From assembly GCA_035771165.1 (NCBI GenBank), contig JAWNZC010000311.1:3646501-3710500 (forward strand): 64,000 bases of DNA, read 5' to 3'. Below are positions 39,284-49,850 of the stretch, one piece after another. Under the pieces are notes generated by a model. The model saw only the letters and a program-made list of their open reading frames with translations. It was not told the DNA's origin and did not search any database. Both the position numbers and the translations under genes were made by a program. The stretch is from Paragorgia papillata (taxonomy: Eukaryota; Cnidaria; Anthozoa; Scleralcyonacea; Coralliidae). Position 1 is the stretch's first letter. Each line of letters begins with the position of its first letter.

Positions 39284-39984
39284 CATGGCGTCTCGATTTT
39301 TCGCAATGTAAGGAATGACACTTAGGCTATCGATTATAGTCACTGTATATGAGAACACTTCGAGATTGTGTGATTGGTTGGAATTCTCTATAGACCATTG
39401 ATGTGATTAAAAAGTTACTTATTGACAACATGGGTTTCGTTGGGTTTTTTTTGTTTTTAACTCATGCAGTCATTTATTTGAAATGCTGTGAGTTGTCGTT
39501 ATGTTCAGCCGGGTGGCTTGCATATACTTAGCGGATGCATGTATGCTTTATGATGCTGGTTAGTGATTATAGTGGGCGCAAGATTGTAAGATTAATTCTT
39601 TACTGCCATGTATACAGTCGGACTCATAAGATTTACTGCCCTACAAAACAATTTGCGCTCACATACTTCCAATCGGATGGCCATAGATCGCAACCCTTTT
39701 AGAAAGGCCGTTAGTGAGAACGAGTTCGTTTCAGTCTTTTACGTTTTTTATTTCTTTATTAGGATCTCGTTGATTCGTCCAAAATATAGTGTATCAAGTT
39801 CTTCGTTACAGAGCAAATTCCACCGTACAAAAATATGTTAGTCATTATTGGAAGTTCAAAATATATCTCAAACAAACCGGTCGTACCATTTATTTACCTT
39901 TTAACATGCAGGCTTCTGATTGTTGAATATCTCTCTCACCTTCATTCTACAAAAAATTCTTACAACGTCGTGCAGCACTCTTAC
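39284..39984. other. Spacer between the two DIRS-like remnants
   Basis: No readable domain. It may be decayed retrotransposon sequence. Confidence 0.35.
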
Positions 39985-40760
39985 TGCGCTTTAAAGTGGG
40001 TTCAAGACCTCTGTCCTAGTCCATGCACCTGGTGGAAACCCTGCCGATACGCCACTTTCCCGAAACATTGTTGAATCCTCGAGGCGAGTTTATGCTAAAC
40101 CAGTCAACAAAAAAGAGCCGATCTCCCCAAAGATTATTGAACGTATTTACTACCGGTACGCCGCACCCGATAGTCCTCTCAAAGATCTACGCACAGAGCT
40201 AATTTTTGTATTAGGTTTTTCAGGTCTCTTCAGGGCAAATGAATTTTTAGCAAAACAACAGCTAGACATTAGTATAAAAGATCGGTACCTCGAAATTCAT
40301 GTTCGGAAGAGCAAATCCAACCAGTATAGAGGAGGAAATATTGTGTACATGCATTGTTAAAACTAACGGGCAAGTGTGCCCTTATGCTATACTTTCTCGT
40401 TATTACTCTCTCGCAGGTATTAATGCACATACAGCTCAGTATATTTTCAGGTCACTGCAGTCTCTTCAACAACCAAATGATTTATCAACGCAATCCGAAA
40501 ATCATCTCAGTTATACCAGATGCCGTGAAATAATCGAGGAGAGTTTACGTGCCATTGGGGAGAACTTGCTTTTGTACAGCACTCACAGTCTGCGTTCAGG
40601 AGGGGCAACCTTTATGGCAGAAGCTTTAGAAGAAAGTCAAGAGAAGAATCGGTTAATTCGCCTTCAAGGACGTTGGAAATCACAGTCATCCAGAGACATG
40701 TCCATCAAAGACTCTATTGAGAAACGGCTTTCACTTACGAAGTCGCTAACATATAGATAA
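39985..40760 (+). pseudogene. DIRS-like tyrosine recombinase remnant
   Basis: After an early frameshift near 40060, one frame reads NIVESSRR and then FSGLFRANEF, which contains the first catalytic arginine, and stops near 40353. A second frame, open from 40299, continues with HSLRSGGAT (the H-x-x-R box) and RWKS, ending at 40760. The position where family members carry the catalytic tyrosine (usually G-Y-I or G-Y-L after RWKS-x4) reads MSI here, so the nucleophile appears lost. Two frameshifts plus the missing tyrosine argue for a dead copy. Such recombinases integrate circular DNA intermediates. Confidence 0.7.
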
Positions 40761-41017
40761 AAATCTAGCAAAAATAACTACTGTGAAAAACAAAACAAAA
40801 ACAATCAAAATAAACGTCATTAGGCAAGTGCTTGCACGCAGCCTATACCATCTACACATTGTGTATATTCAGTGCCTTAGCGAATTGGAGAAGGAAAATG
40901 TTTTTCCTTCGTACGAACGTAGTGAGGAGGAAACCTATTTTTTCCCCGTATTTTTTCAAGCGTACAGTGACAGTGTAATTATGACCTTCATAACTGCAGT
41001 CACGATCTATTTGACCA

Positions 41018-42258
41018 CACTGTAAAAACTGATTGGTTAAAATAATCAAAAAAAAAAGGTCATTTTGGTTGAGTCTGAGAGAACCAGTTAAAAATTGGTC
41101 ATTTTTACCAATTAATCTATTGGTTGAAATAACCAAACATGAAAAGGTTAAAACAACCAACAAATATTGGTTATGCTGACTAATATACATTGGTTGTTTT
41201 AACCCATTAAGTACATGTCATATTAACCATTTAAATGTTGTTTGTTTTAACCAATAAAACATTGGTCGCCTTAACTATTAATTATGGGTTAATTTAACCA
41301 ATATTCGTTATTAACTAACCAATAACAATTGGTTGTTATTACTAATAAATATTGGTTGCTAAATTTACAACAAATAAATATTGGTCATTGCAACCAATAA
41401 ACATTAGTCAAGGACATTGGTCTGAGAGAACCAATTCAAATTGGCTCAGTTATAACCTTCGCTGAAACTATTACGCAAAAAGACAGCCCAGAACGTGTCA
41501 TTACAAAAATATCTATATTAACCATCTAGATTTTCTTCAGTAACACATGTACACACGCAATTATAAAAAGGTTTCAAAGGTTACTGTTAATCTACAACTG
41601 CAAGCTAAAAAGTTTTCTACTCCCATTTGTATAGCGATTTCCCATGCTTCTTAATTAAAAGATGTTCAAGGAATAAAAAGATGTTCTGCTATGCCCACTT
41701 CCTCCTTTCACATATTCAGCATCAAAAGTGGAAAAAGCAGAAATCAAAAAAAAAAACAGCATTGAGAATTTTCAATGATTTATAAAATTTGATAACCATC
41801 ATTCCTTCGGCAATGAGGGATAATGAGTGCATTTCTTCCAATGTCCCAGTCGATATCAGTATAGGTGAAGAACATGTCTTTACTTTTGACCCAATGTCTT
41901 CTTCACTATAACATCCTAGAGTAAAAGAGAACAGTTTAAAACAAGATTAAGCCTATATAAGTAAGATTATATTTTAAACTAATTTAGGACAATTTAAGTC
42001 ATATCAAGACATCACAGAGATTATAAAATGTGTAATTCTGATAAATCTTCATCACAATCCAATTATAGAAAAAGGACAAATAAAAAGGACATTAAATCAT
42101 TTGTGATTATTATGCAAGAATGGCAAGAACGTACATCGACAACTTCCCATAACAGTTCTCCCGGCTCCTGCTTGTGGCTAGCTTTCTCCCCCAAAACATG
42201 TGGCAAACATGACATACATGTAATACACCGGTTTTTAATTTCTGAAATTAAGAAGTAA
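41018..42258. mobile_element. CACTA-2a: left end of a second CACTA family, truncated
   Basis: Begins CACTGTAAAAACTGATTGGT at 41018 and is followed to about 41460 by dense AACCAATAAATATTGGTT-type short palindromes. The terminus and motif are the same family as 59046-63595. An accessory-gene exon lies at 41655-41915. No matching right end is found nearby, and the non-LTR element at 42262 probably marks where it is cut. Confidence 0.7.
41655..41915 (-). pseudogene. CACTA-2a accessory gene, 3' exon with homopolymer frameshift
   Basis: After a consensus acceptor (ctctag) the frame reads LISTGTLEEMHSLSLIAEG and then LKILNAV. It then loses frame in a run of A on the plus strand (about 41747-41757) before regaining the family pattern FDAEYVKGGSGHS and a stop at 41655. 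The element at 59046-63595 has the equivalent exon with the same order of blocks (LDSLTLVAEG, ILNAV, FNAEYAKG, GHS). The exon is the C-terminal part of the accessory protein. The frameshift may be genuine decay or a homopolymer length error. Confidence 0.6.
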
Positions 42259-42476
42259 ATTTTAAATTATTATTATTATTATTATTATTTAATCTTATTT
42301 AATCACGGTAGCCTTTCAGAAGTACATCTGTTTTTCAAAGGGCCGTGAGTTCATTAAAATATTTACATAATTATTGGGAAAAAAAGAAAATTTAAAAAGC
42401 GAGAAAAACAGGATATTTAAGTAAACTATTTACATGGATGCAGTTAATTACACTATAAATGGGTCAGGACCAATGG

Positions 42477-43128
42477 TTAGGACATACGCTTTATGACATT
42501 CTTAAAGGAGTTGACAGAGACATCTTCTAGTAATGCTTGGTCAATAATATGATTAGGTAGGTTATTCCAACTTATAGCTCCTCGATAGGAAAAGCTATTC
42601 TTTAGAAAATTTGTCTTTGGCTTAGGTAGGTGAATATTTCTATTGTTGCTACGTAATTGATGGCTGTCGTTTTCGTTCAAGTTAATTATCTGCATTAAGT
42701 ATTCGGGCACTAAACTTTTAAGGGCCTTAAAAATCATTACAAGGTCGCACTCGTCTAAGTTGTCCTTTATAGGTCTCCAGTTTAAGGTTTCAAAAATGTT
42801 AGTTGATCTTATGTCGTAACTGGATCCTGTTATTACGCGAGCAGCCCTTTTCTGTAACTTATGTAATTTATTGATGTGATCGTCACCAAAGCCATGCCAC
42901 ACAGTTGAGCAGTAGGTAAAGTGCGGAAGTACAAGTGAATTGTACATTGTAATTAAAACATCTTGTGTGACAAAATCTCTAGCTCTTCTTAACATTCCGA
43001 TACGTGCTGAGATTGTTTTGCATTGTTTGTTGTTATGTTCCTGCCATTTTAATTGTTCATCTATAATGATGCCTAAGGATTTTGTACTTTCAACTCGTGT
43101 TATTTGCTCGCATATAAAGGAGAAATAG
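42477..43128 (-). pseudogene. Non-LTR element ORF2, C-terminal part
   Basis: The open frame from about 43128 to 42477 encodes the post-polymerase region: RRARDFVTQD, YNSLVLPHFTYCS, LQKRAARVITG and SFSYRGAISWNNLP. These are characteristic of CR1/L2/jockey-type elements. It is preceded by SLGIIID and WQEH motifs. The frame stays open to its natural stop at 42477, while the upstream parts are shifted or deleted. Confidence 0.75.
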
Positions 43129-43935
43129 CAACGGGCCTAAATTTGTCCCTTGAGGAACTCCCCAGGTAATTGTTCTTATATCCGACATCTTTTGGTTAAT
43201 TTTGCATACTCGCTGCCTCTTCCTTAAATATGACTGAAACCATTTGTGTGCTGTGCCCTTTATTCCATAGACTGTCAATTTAGATAAAAAAATATTGTGG
43301 TCCACTGTGTCAAATGCTTTTTTTTAGGTCTAAGAATAGAACACCATTAATAAGACCCTGATCCATGTTTATTAACCATTCATTTGTTGAGCTCAGAAGT
43401 GCAGTTTCAGTTGAATGGAGTGATCGAAACCCGGACTGGTTTGGCGATATGTTAAGGTTTTCGTGTAAATAGTCAAGTATTTGTATATAGACAATTTTCT
43501 CAAAAATCTTTGCAATTGTTGAAATTACTGAAATAAGTCGATAGTTTCCACAGTCTGATTTCTCACCAGATTTATTATAGGGATAACCTTGGCGACTTTC
43601 CAATCTTCTGGAAAGATCCCAGAACTTAACGATAGATTGAATAAATGATTTTGGGATGGTATTATACTGTCGCCAACTTCCTTAACCAATTTTATAGAGA
43701 CGTTGTCAAGACCTGGTGATTTGTTGGTTTTAAGGTTCTTAACTACTTTTTTTAGCTCATCATAGGTTATGGTTTGAAATTCGAATGAGGTTGACACTGG
43801 AGTGACATAACTCAAAGGATTAGTTTTAGTGATGGGAATGTTACTAGCTAGTGTAGGCCCAACTGAACAAAAATAGTCGTTAAATTCCTGGGCTATATTT
43901 GCATCACCGGTTATGTCAATCCCATTGACCTTCAC
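43090..43935 (-). pseudogene. Non-LTR element ORF2, reverse transcriptase fragments
   Basis: Three overlapping frames (43525-43935, 43310-43603, 43090-43305) together carry fingers and palm motifs of a retrotransposon reverse transcriptase. They are separated by frameshifts near 43570 and in a T-run near 43318. The motif with the two catalytic aspartates is absent because of an internal deletion at about 43125. Confidence 0.75.
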
Positions 43936-44805
43936 TTTATTAACCGCAGTGGATTTGGAGTGTTTATTTAATAGTTTATTAATAGTTTGCCAACACTCTT
44001 TACTATTTTTGCAATCTTTTAGTTTTGTATTAAAATATTCAGTTTTGCATTTCTTAATGAGTTTCGTAATTTGGTTTCGGCATTTTTATGGTAGTATTCA
44101 GAGTTTAATCTGACGGCTTTCTTTTTGAGATCATCTCTTTGATAGGAAAGAGATTTATTTGATCTGTTAGCCATGGTGCCTGAGCACTTTTAACTCTACG
44201 GGTCTTAATAGGTGCATGGGTATTTGGCAACGTCTAGAAAAATTGTTTTCCATTCATTCCATGCAGTATTTGGTTCAGCAATAAAGCTGTACGTTTTAAA
44301 CGTTTCCTGTAAGTCATGCTGGAATGCTGCCGTGTTAAATTTTTTAAATTGCCTTGTCTCGACTATTTTGGGAGGCTGTTTAGGGATACTCACTTTACGG
44401 CAAATGTATACAAGGTTGTGAGTAGATAACCACCACCTCCCCCCCCCCCCACCCCCATCCACCGTCCAAAGGGATGCCGGCCATTAATATTCAGCGTGAC
44501 TCAGCACCGTGACTCACGAATGACTCACGCCTGGGACATGCTTGGGCAAAATCGGAATAATTATAGTATACATGAAGCTATATCAGCTAGGTGATTTCGT
44601 ATAGTTGCTACTTTTCCTAAAGTGTTTTACTTCTGGTGTTTACTGTCTGCGATATAGCGTTTTCTTGGGAGATATTTTCGAAGATATTTTTGTCTGATTT
44701 TATAAGGTAAGATGTTTTGCACTTATTCGTTATATATTGCCTCACGACGTTCACTATTTGTGTATTTTATCAGAGTTTAATATACTTTTGGTTTCATTGA
44801 CAGCA

Positions 44806-47800
44806 ATGGATCTTATCGATGTAATCAAAGGTTGTACAACCGTCGAGGAAATTGAGGCGCTGGAATGGCTCTTTGATTTCGAGGAGAGGCATAAGGAAGC
44901 AGCCTTGTTTCAACGTATCATTATATTGTCGAATGCCTCGGAGCGTGATTTGGAGAACGAACGTTGTGGGATTTCTACGGTGTTAATGGATGGTTGGTCG
45001 GACGAGCAACGCGAATCCTTCAAGCGAGATTGGAACGATGATTCGTTTATGGCCGAGATGGACGATATCCCGGCGGTAAGGCCCCCGAACCGGCGATACC
45101 CTCGTTAATGGATGGTTGGTCGAACGAGCAACACGAATCCTTCAGAATGGATTGGAACGACGATTCATTTATGGCCGAACTAGAGGATATTTCTGATGTC
45201 TCTGGTGAAACGTCGATACCCGAGGTATCTATCCAGAACGGAGAAGGAAGCCGAAAACGAGCCGCCAAACCAAGCACTGAATCAATACCAAGTAAGAAAT
45301 CTAAAACTGTTCCGTTATTTACGATAAAATCTGTTAAGCAAGTACGCGTGAAAAAGTTTAAGACCACGGGTCTTGATTATCGTGTTCAGTTTGGCGATTT
45401 ACAAGTTCAAGGTTTGCCTGATATCCTGAGACAATTACATAACGTCTTTGAAAGTCTACTCGATCGCGTAACCGATGGTATTGCTATGCAGGACCAAGTT
45501 AGATTTATTATGCATTCTCCCCAGCTTGAATATCCCATTTCATTAGCATTTATGCCTCGTGAGAGATTAACCGTCGAGAGAATCTTGGCCGAAATCGAAA
45601 GAGTAATTCAATCGAATGATTCGTTCAAGTTAGATGATTCGATTACCTTCAATATAATCCATGTCGAAATGCCACACGGTGGAACGGGAAGAAAGCGAAA
45701 GATTGCTAACCTAGATAAATACCTTACACGAAAACACTGTATCGTCCGAATTCAGAACAAACACGATCTCTGTCTTAGTCGGGCCCTCGTTCTAGCCAAA
45801 GCCAAAGTCGACAACGATGAGAGATACCCTTACATAAGCGAATCTCGAAGGCCATTGCAAGGTAACCTTGCTCGTGAAATGCATGAAAATTCCGGCGTAA
45901 CACTCGGACATTGCGGTATCGAAGAAGTGAAAAAGTTTCAAGCCTATTTGACCGATTACCAGATAAACATTGTCTCGAAAGAACATCTGAATGCTCTTAT
46001 TTACTCTGGTCCTGAGGCACTGAAGCGTATTTATCTCTACTCCCACGATAACCATTATGACGTAATTACAAGCATGCCAGCTTTTCTTGCTCGTAAGAAG
46101 TACTGCCACGTCTGTAAGAAAGGTTATGATAAAGTGGAAGACCACCTCTGCGGCGATACGTGCAAGTTATGCTACACGCAAAACTGTCCGATTACAAGCT
46201 GGGTATTTTGCAACGATTGCGGCCGGTTTTTCAAGAGCCAAGAGTGTTTCGACAGGCACAAAGAAGTCGTGGGCGAAAAGCGTTCAATTTGTGCATCCGT
46301 TGTGAAATGTCAACACTGCAAACAGGTGGTGAAACGAGCTAATCAACACCCTCAGAGACATCACTGCGGTCTTGTTCGGTGTAGAGTTTGTCAAGAGTAT
46401 GTGGTCCCTGAAGACCACCAGTGTTATATTCAACCGGCAAAGAAAAGAAAAACCACTCGCGAAGCGCAATCGGACACGAATGATTTAGTAGATGATGAGA
46501 CGGAAGTTGGGGGAGACGAGAATGAAGACGACGGGGGCGAGGGGGGTTACAATCAATTATTTTTCTTCGATTTTGAATGCGTGCAAGAAGGCGGCGAACA
46601 CGTACCGAATTTATGCGTTGTTCACGACGAAAGCGGTCAAGAGTGGGTGTTTAACGGTGCAAATACACGGGACGAATTTTGTGAATGGTTATTTCAAGAC
46701 CACAATTCGAACAGTCTAGTGATGGCTCATAATTTCCAGGGATATGACGGGTATTTCATCCTACAATATCTCCATAAGAATGGTTTGGTACCGGAAGTTA
46801 TTATGAACGGTGCAAAGATATTAACACTAAACGTTCCAGAATTAGACATTAAGTTTATGGATTCGCTATGCTTTATCCCAATGAAGCTCGCCAACTTTCC
46901 GAAAACGTTTGGTCTGAACGAACTTGCCAAGGGCTATTTCCCACATCACTTCAACACCGAAACGAACCAAAACTACCAAGGTCCTATACCCGACGCAAGC
47001 TTCTATGATCCAGACGGAATGCCTGCCGATGATCGTGACAAGTTTTACCAGTGGTATAATAATCAGAGAGCCAATAACTACGTTTTCGACTTTCAAGAGG
47101 AAATTCTGAATTATTGCCGATCGGACGTCGACATCCTTCGACGTTGTTGCCTAGAATTTCGCGAACTGTTTCATTCTGTTACTGATATCGACCCGTTTAA
47201 AGACTGTCTCACAATTGCCTCGGCATGCAACTTAGTCTTTCGAAAGAACTTTCTTCGTGAAAAAACAATTGCCGTTATTCCACTGCATGGTTATAGACCT
47301 CATGATAAGCAATCGGTTATTGCCCTAAAATGGTTAGCGTATACCGCGCAATGCAACGATATTTCTATTCGGCACTCTCGCAATTTTGGCGAGCAACGTA
47401 TCGGACAGTACCGTGTTGATGGGTATCATGCAGAGTCAAACACCGTCTACGAGCTCCATGGGTGTTTCTGGCACGGTTGCGTCTCTTGTTACGCACGAGA
47501 CACCATTAACCCGGTCAGTCAGCAAACCATGCAAGATTTACATCAGCGCACGCTCGAGAAAACGCGTTTTCTAAAACGTCAAGGTTACAACGTGATTGAG
47601 ATGTGGGAGTGCGACTTGAAACGTCAACTCGAAGCAAACTCGGACATGAAAACGTATTTCGATAATTTTGAAATTTCTGAGCCTCTCGAACCCAGACACG
47701 GACTGTACGGGGGGCGGACGAACGCGGCGAAGTTGTTTCATCAATGCCAGCAAGACGAGCAAATTCATTATGTGGACTTTACAAGTTTGTATCCATGGAC

Positions 47801-49135
47801 GAATAAGTACTGTTCATATCCAGTGGGCCATCCTGAGATTATCACCGAGAACTTTGGCGATATCACAGAGTATTTCGGTTTGGTTAAATGTACCGTTCTC
47901 CCCCCACGTGATCTTTACCATCCGGTTCTACCGTATCGTGCTCACGGAAAGCTTATGTTCCCGCTGTGCCAAACTTGTGCTGACGGATTGAACCAAGAGC
48001 CATGCAATCATACAGACCAGGAGCGTGCAATTCAGGGTACATGGGTAACCAATGAATTAGAGAAAGCGTTGGAGAAGGGTTATCGTTTGGTTAACGTTCA
48101 TGAAGTATGGCATTTTCCTAGACAGAGCAACGAGCTCTTCAGCGAGTACATCGATACATTCCTGAAGATTAAGCAAGAATCCAGTGGTTTCCCCGAGGGT
48201 TGCGACACCGATGAGAAAAAGCAGCAGTATATCGACGAGTACTATCAACGCGAAGGCATCCTGATGGATCGGAACAAGACGGAGAAAAACCCTGGCCTAC
48301 GTGCACTGGCGAAGTTGATGTTAAACTCGTTCTGGGGTAAGTGTAATACTTCAAAAAACTTAGTGGTAAAAATGGGGGAAGTAAGTTAAATTGAACAGAA
48401 TATTGATACGGTTATCTTATTTTTTGTTTGTTTGCAGGAAAATTTGCGCAGAGAACCAACATGACCCAAGTAAAACTTATTACAGATCCGCAAGTGTATT
48501 TCGACATGTTGACATCCGATGAGATTCAGGTGACGGACGCCTCGTTTGTGAGTGACGACGTCGTAGAGCTACGATATGAGTACAAAGGCAACTTCATCCA
48601 GCCGAATGCCAAGACCAATGTGGTGATTGCTGCGTTCACAACTGCTCACGCTCGGCTAAAGCTTTACAATACGTTGGAACAACTGGGAGAAAGAGTGCTA
48701 TATTACGACACGGACTCAGTGATTTACCTAAGTAGACCGGGAGAGCCAGAACCGGAGACCGGCGTTTATTTGGGCGAATTGACGGACGAGCTAGATGGTG
48801 GTCATATCACGACTTTCGTTTCTGGGGGTCCTAAGAATTACGCGTATGAAATGAACAATGGTAAAACGTGTTGTTAGATACGAGGTATAACTTTAAATTT
48901 CCAAACATTGGAGAAAATTAATTTTAATGTTATGTGTGATCTCGTGTATCTTAATATCCTGTGTGATATGGAAAGCACAGGTCCACCGAAAGTCGCTGTA
49001 GATATACCGTTCAAAATTACTAGGGACACTCGCACGAAGCAGGTTATCACAAAACAACAACACAAGGATTATAGAATAGTGTATAATAAACGGGTAATTA
49101 TAGATAATTTCAACACCATTCCGTACGGTTACTAA
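44806..49135 (+). pseudogene. Protein-primed DNA polymerase B (Polinton-like), intron-bearing and broken
   Basis: The main frame starts at 45108 and runs to an intron at 48337-48437 (101 nt, GT/AG), then to an in-frame TAG at 48875-48877. Homology in the same frame continues to a stop at 49133-49135. Upstream, 44806-45107 encodes an N-terminal segment in another frame. A Cys/His-rich zinc-binding region lies at about 46103-46430. Exonuclease motifs are DFE (46569), the N-F-x-x-Y-D box near 46731 and Y-x3-D near 47113. Polymerase motifs are DFTSLYP (47775), the N-S-x-x-G box split by the intron, and DTDS (48707-48718). Such enzymes replicate element DNA from a protein primer. A possible 5' leader intron is 44707-44803. 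The stop and the frame change imply loss of function for this copy. Confidence 0.8.
44986..45232 (+). repeat. Tandem duplication within the polymerase N-terminal region
   Basis: The segment from 44986 (MDGWSDEQ) is repeated from 45108 (MDGWSNEQ), 122 bp downstream. Alignment shows a 26-base spacer against 24 bases before the shared gatacc. The original unit was therefore probably 120 bp and in frame, and a 2-base length change now puts the two parts in different frames. Confidence 0.75.
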
Positions 49136-49287
49136 TTTTTGCACATGGGTTCTGTAAATAACTGTAAATAGTTTAGAGATTTTAACTTATTAATTAATAA
49201 TTTTAACTTTGTGTACTTGTAAATAGGAAATTTAATAATATATCCTTTATTAACACTGTCTGTTGTCTTATTTTGAAGAAAAATGAT

Positions 49288-49361
49288 TGCCAGGTGTGGG
49301 ATTCGAACCCACGTCTTCTGGGACTTTAAACCCAGCGCCTTAACCATTCGGCCACCCTCGC
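49288..49361 (-). tRNA. tRNA-like sequence (Leu-type arms, probably a pseudogene)
   Basis: On the minus strand it has a D-arm reading TGGCCGAATGGTTAAGG, a perfect T-arm (GTGGG TTCGAAT CCCAC) and a CTGGG/CCCAG anticodon stem. However, the anticodon loop would be 8 nt, the acceptor stem pairs only 5 of 7, and the long variable arm expected for Leu/Ser is missing. It lies between the polymerase and the ATPase genes. It could be a decayed tRNA gene or the head of a tRNA-derived SINE. Confidence 0.5.
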
Positions 49362-49479
49362 GCTTACATTCATGGTTCTATATTTTCTCTTTATAAAAAA
49401 TTGGATCATGAGGTAAAATAGGCTCCTGGGGGATCAGAAAGGGTACATGATGTATTATTCAAACGGGGCGAATATAAAT

Positions 49480-49812
49480 CCTTTAGGATTCAGTCTTAGG
49501 ATTCAATGATTTAATCTTAGGATTCAATGATTCAATGATTCAATCTTAGGATTCAATGATTCAATCTTAGGATTCAATGATTCAATGATTCAATCTTAGG
49601 ATTCAATGATTCAATCTTAGGATTCAATGATTCAATCTTAGGATTCAATGATTCAATCTTAGGATTCAATGATTCAATCTTAGGATTCTATTATTCAATG
49701 ATTCAATCTTAGGATTCAATGATTCAATCTTACGATTCAATGATTCAATCTTAGGATTCAATTATTTAATCTTAGGATTCAATGATTCAGTCTTAGGATT
49801 CGATGATTCAAT
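49480..49812 (+). repeat. Minisatellite upstream of the ATPase gene
   Basis: About fifteen units of a 21-bp motif (TTAGGATTCAATGATTCAAT plus C), with 30-bp variants that carry an extra GATTCAATGA. The array ends 3 bp before a TATA box, so it forms the immediate upstream region of the ATPase gene. Confidence 0.92.
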
Positions 49813-49814
49813 CT

Positions 49815-49821
49815 TATAAAA
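49815..49821 (+). promoter_or_regulatory. TATA box of the ATPase gene
   Basis: TATAAAA lies 30 bp before the first ATG (49851) and 54 bp before the next in-frame ATG (49875). With a usual TATA-to-start distance of about 30 bp, the first ATG would be almost at the 5' end of the RNA, so initiation at 49875 is plausible. Confidence 0.6.
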
Positions 49822-49850
49822 GCAGTTGCGTGAAAGAGTGACATCAGTTT

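Larger units (their letters stand above)
42262..44440 (-). mobile_element. Non-LTR retrotransposon (CR1/L2-like), 5'-truncated, internally deleted
   Basis: On the minus strand it runs from the linker before the reverse transcriptase (44205-44435) through RT blocks (43935 to 43130) and the C-terminal region (42995 to 42477). It ends in a short AAT microsatellite tail at about 42262-42292. RT signatures include NYRLISVISTIAKIFEK, QSGFRSLHSTETALL, LDLKK, and GVPQGTNLGPLLFLLY. The frame is broken near 43570, 43315 and 43120. Immediately after LLFLLY the sequence jumps to a block that normally follows the catalytic FADD/YADD region, so the active-site segment is deleted. This is a dead copy. Confidence 0.8.

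Noticed and set aside
49288..49361. A functional tRNA-Leu gene
   Set aside because: Missing variable arm, an 8-nt anticodon loop and a weak acceptor stem. It is kept only as a tRNA-like sequence.
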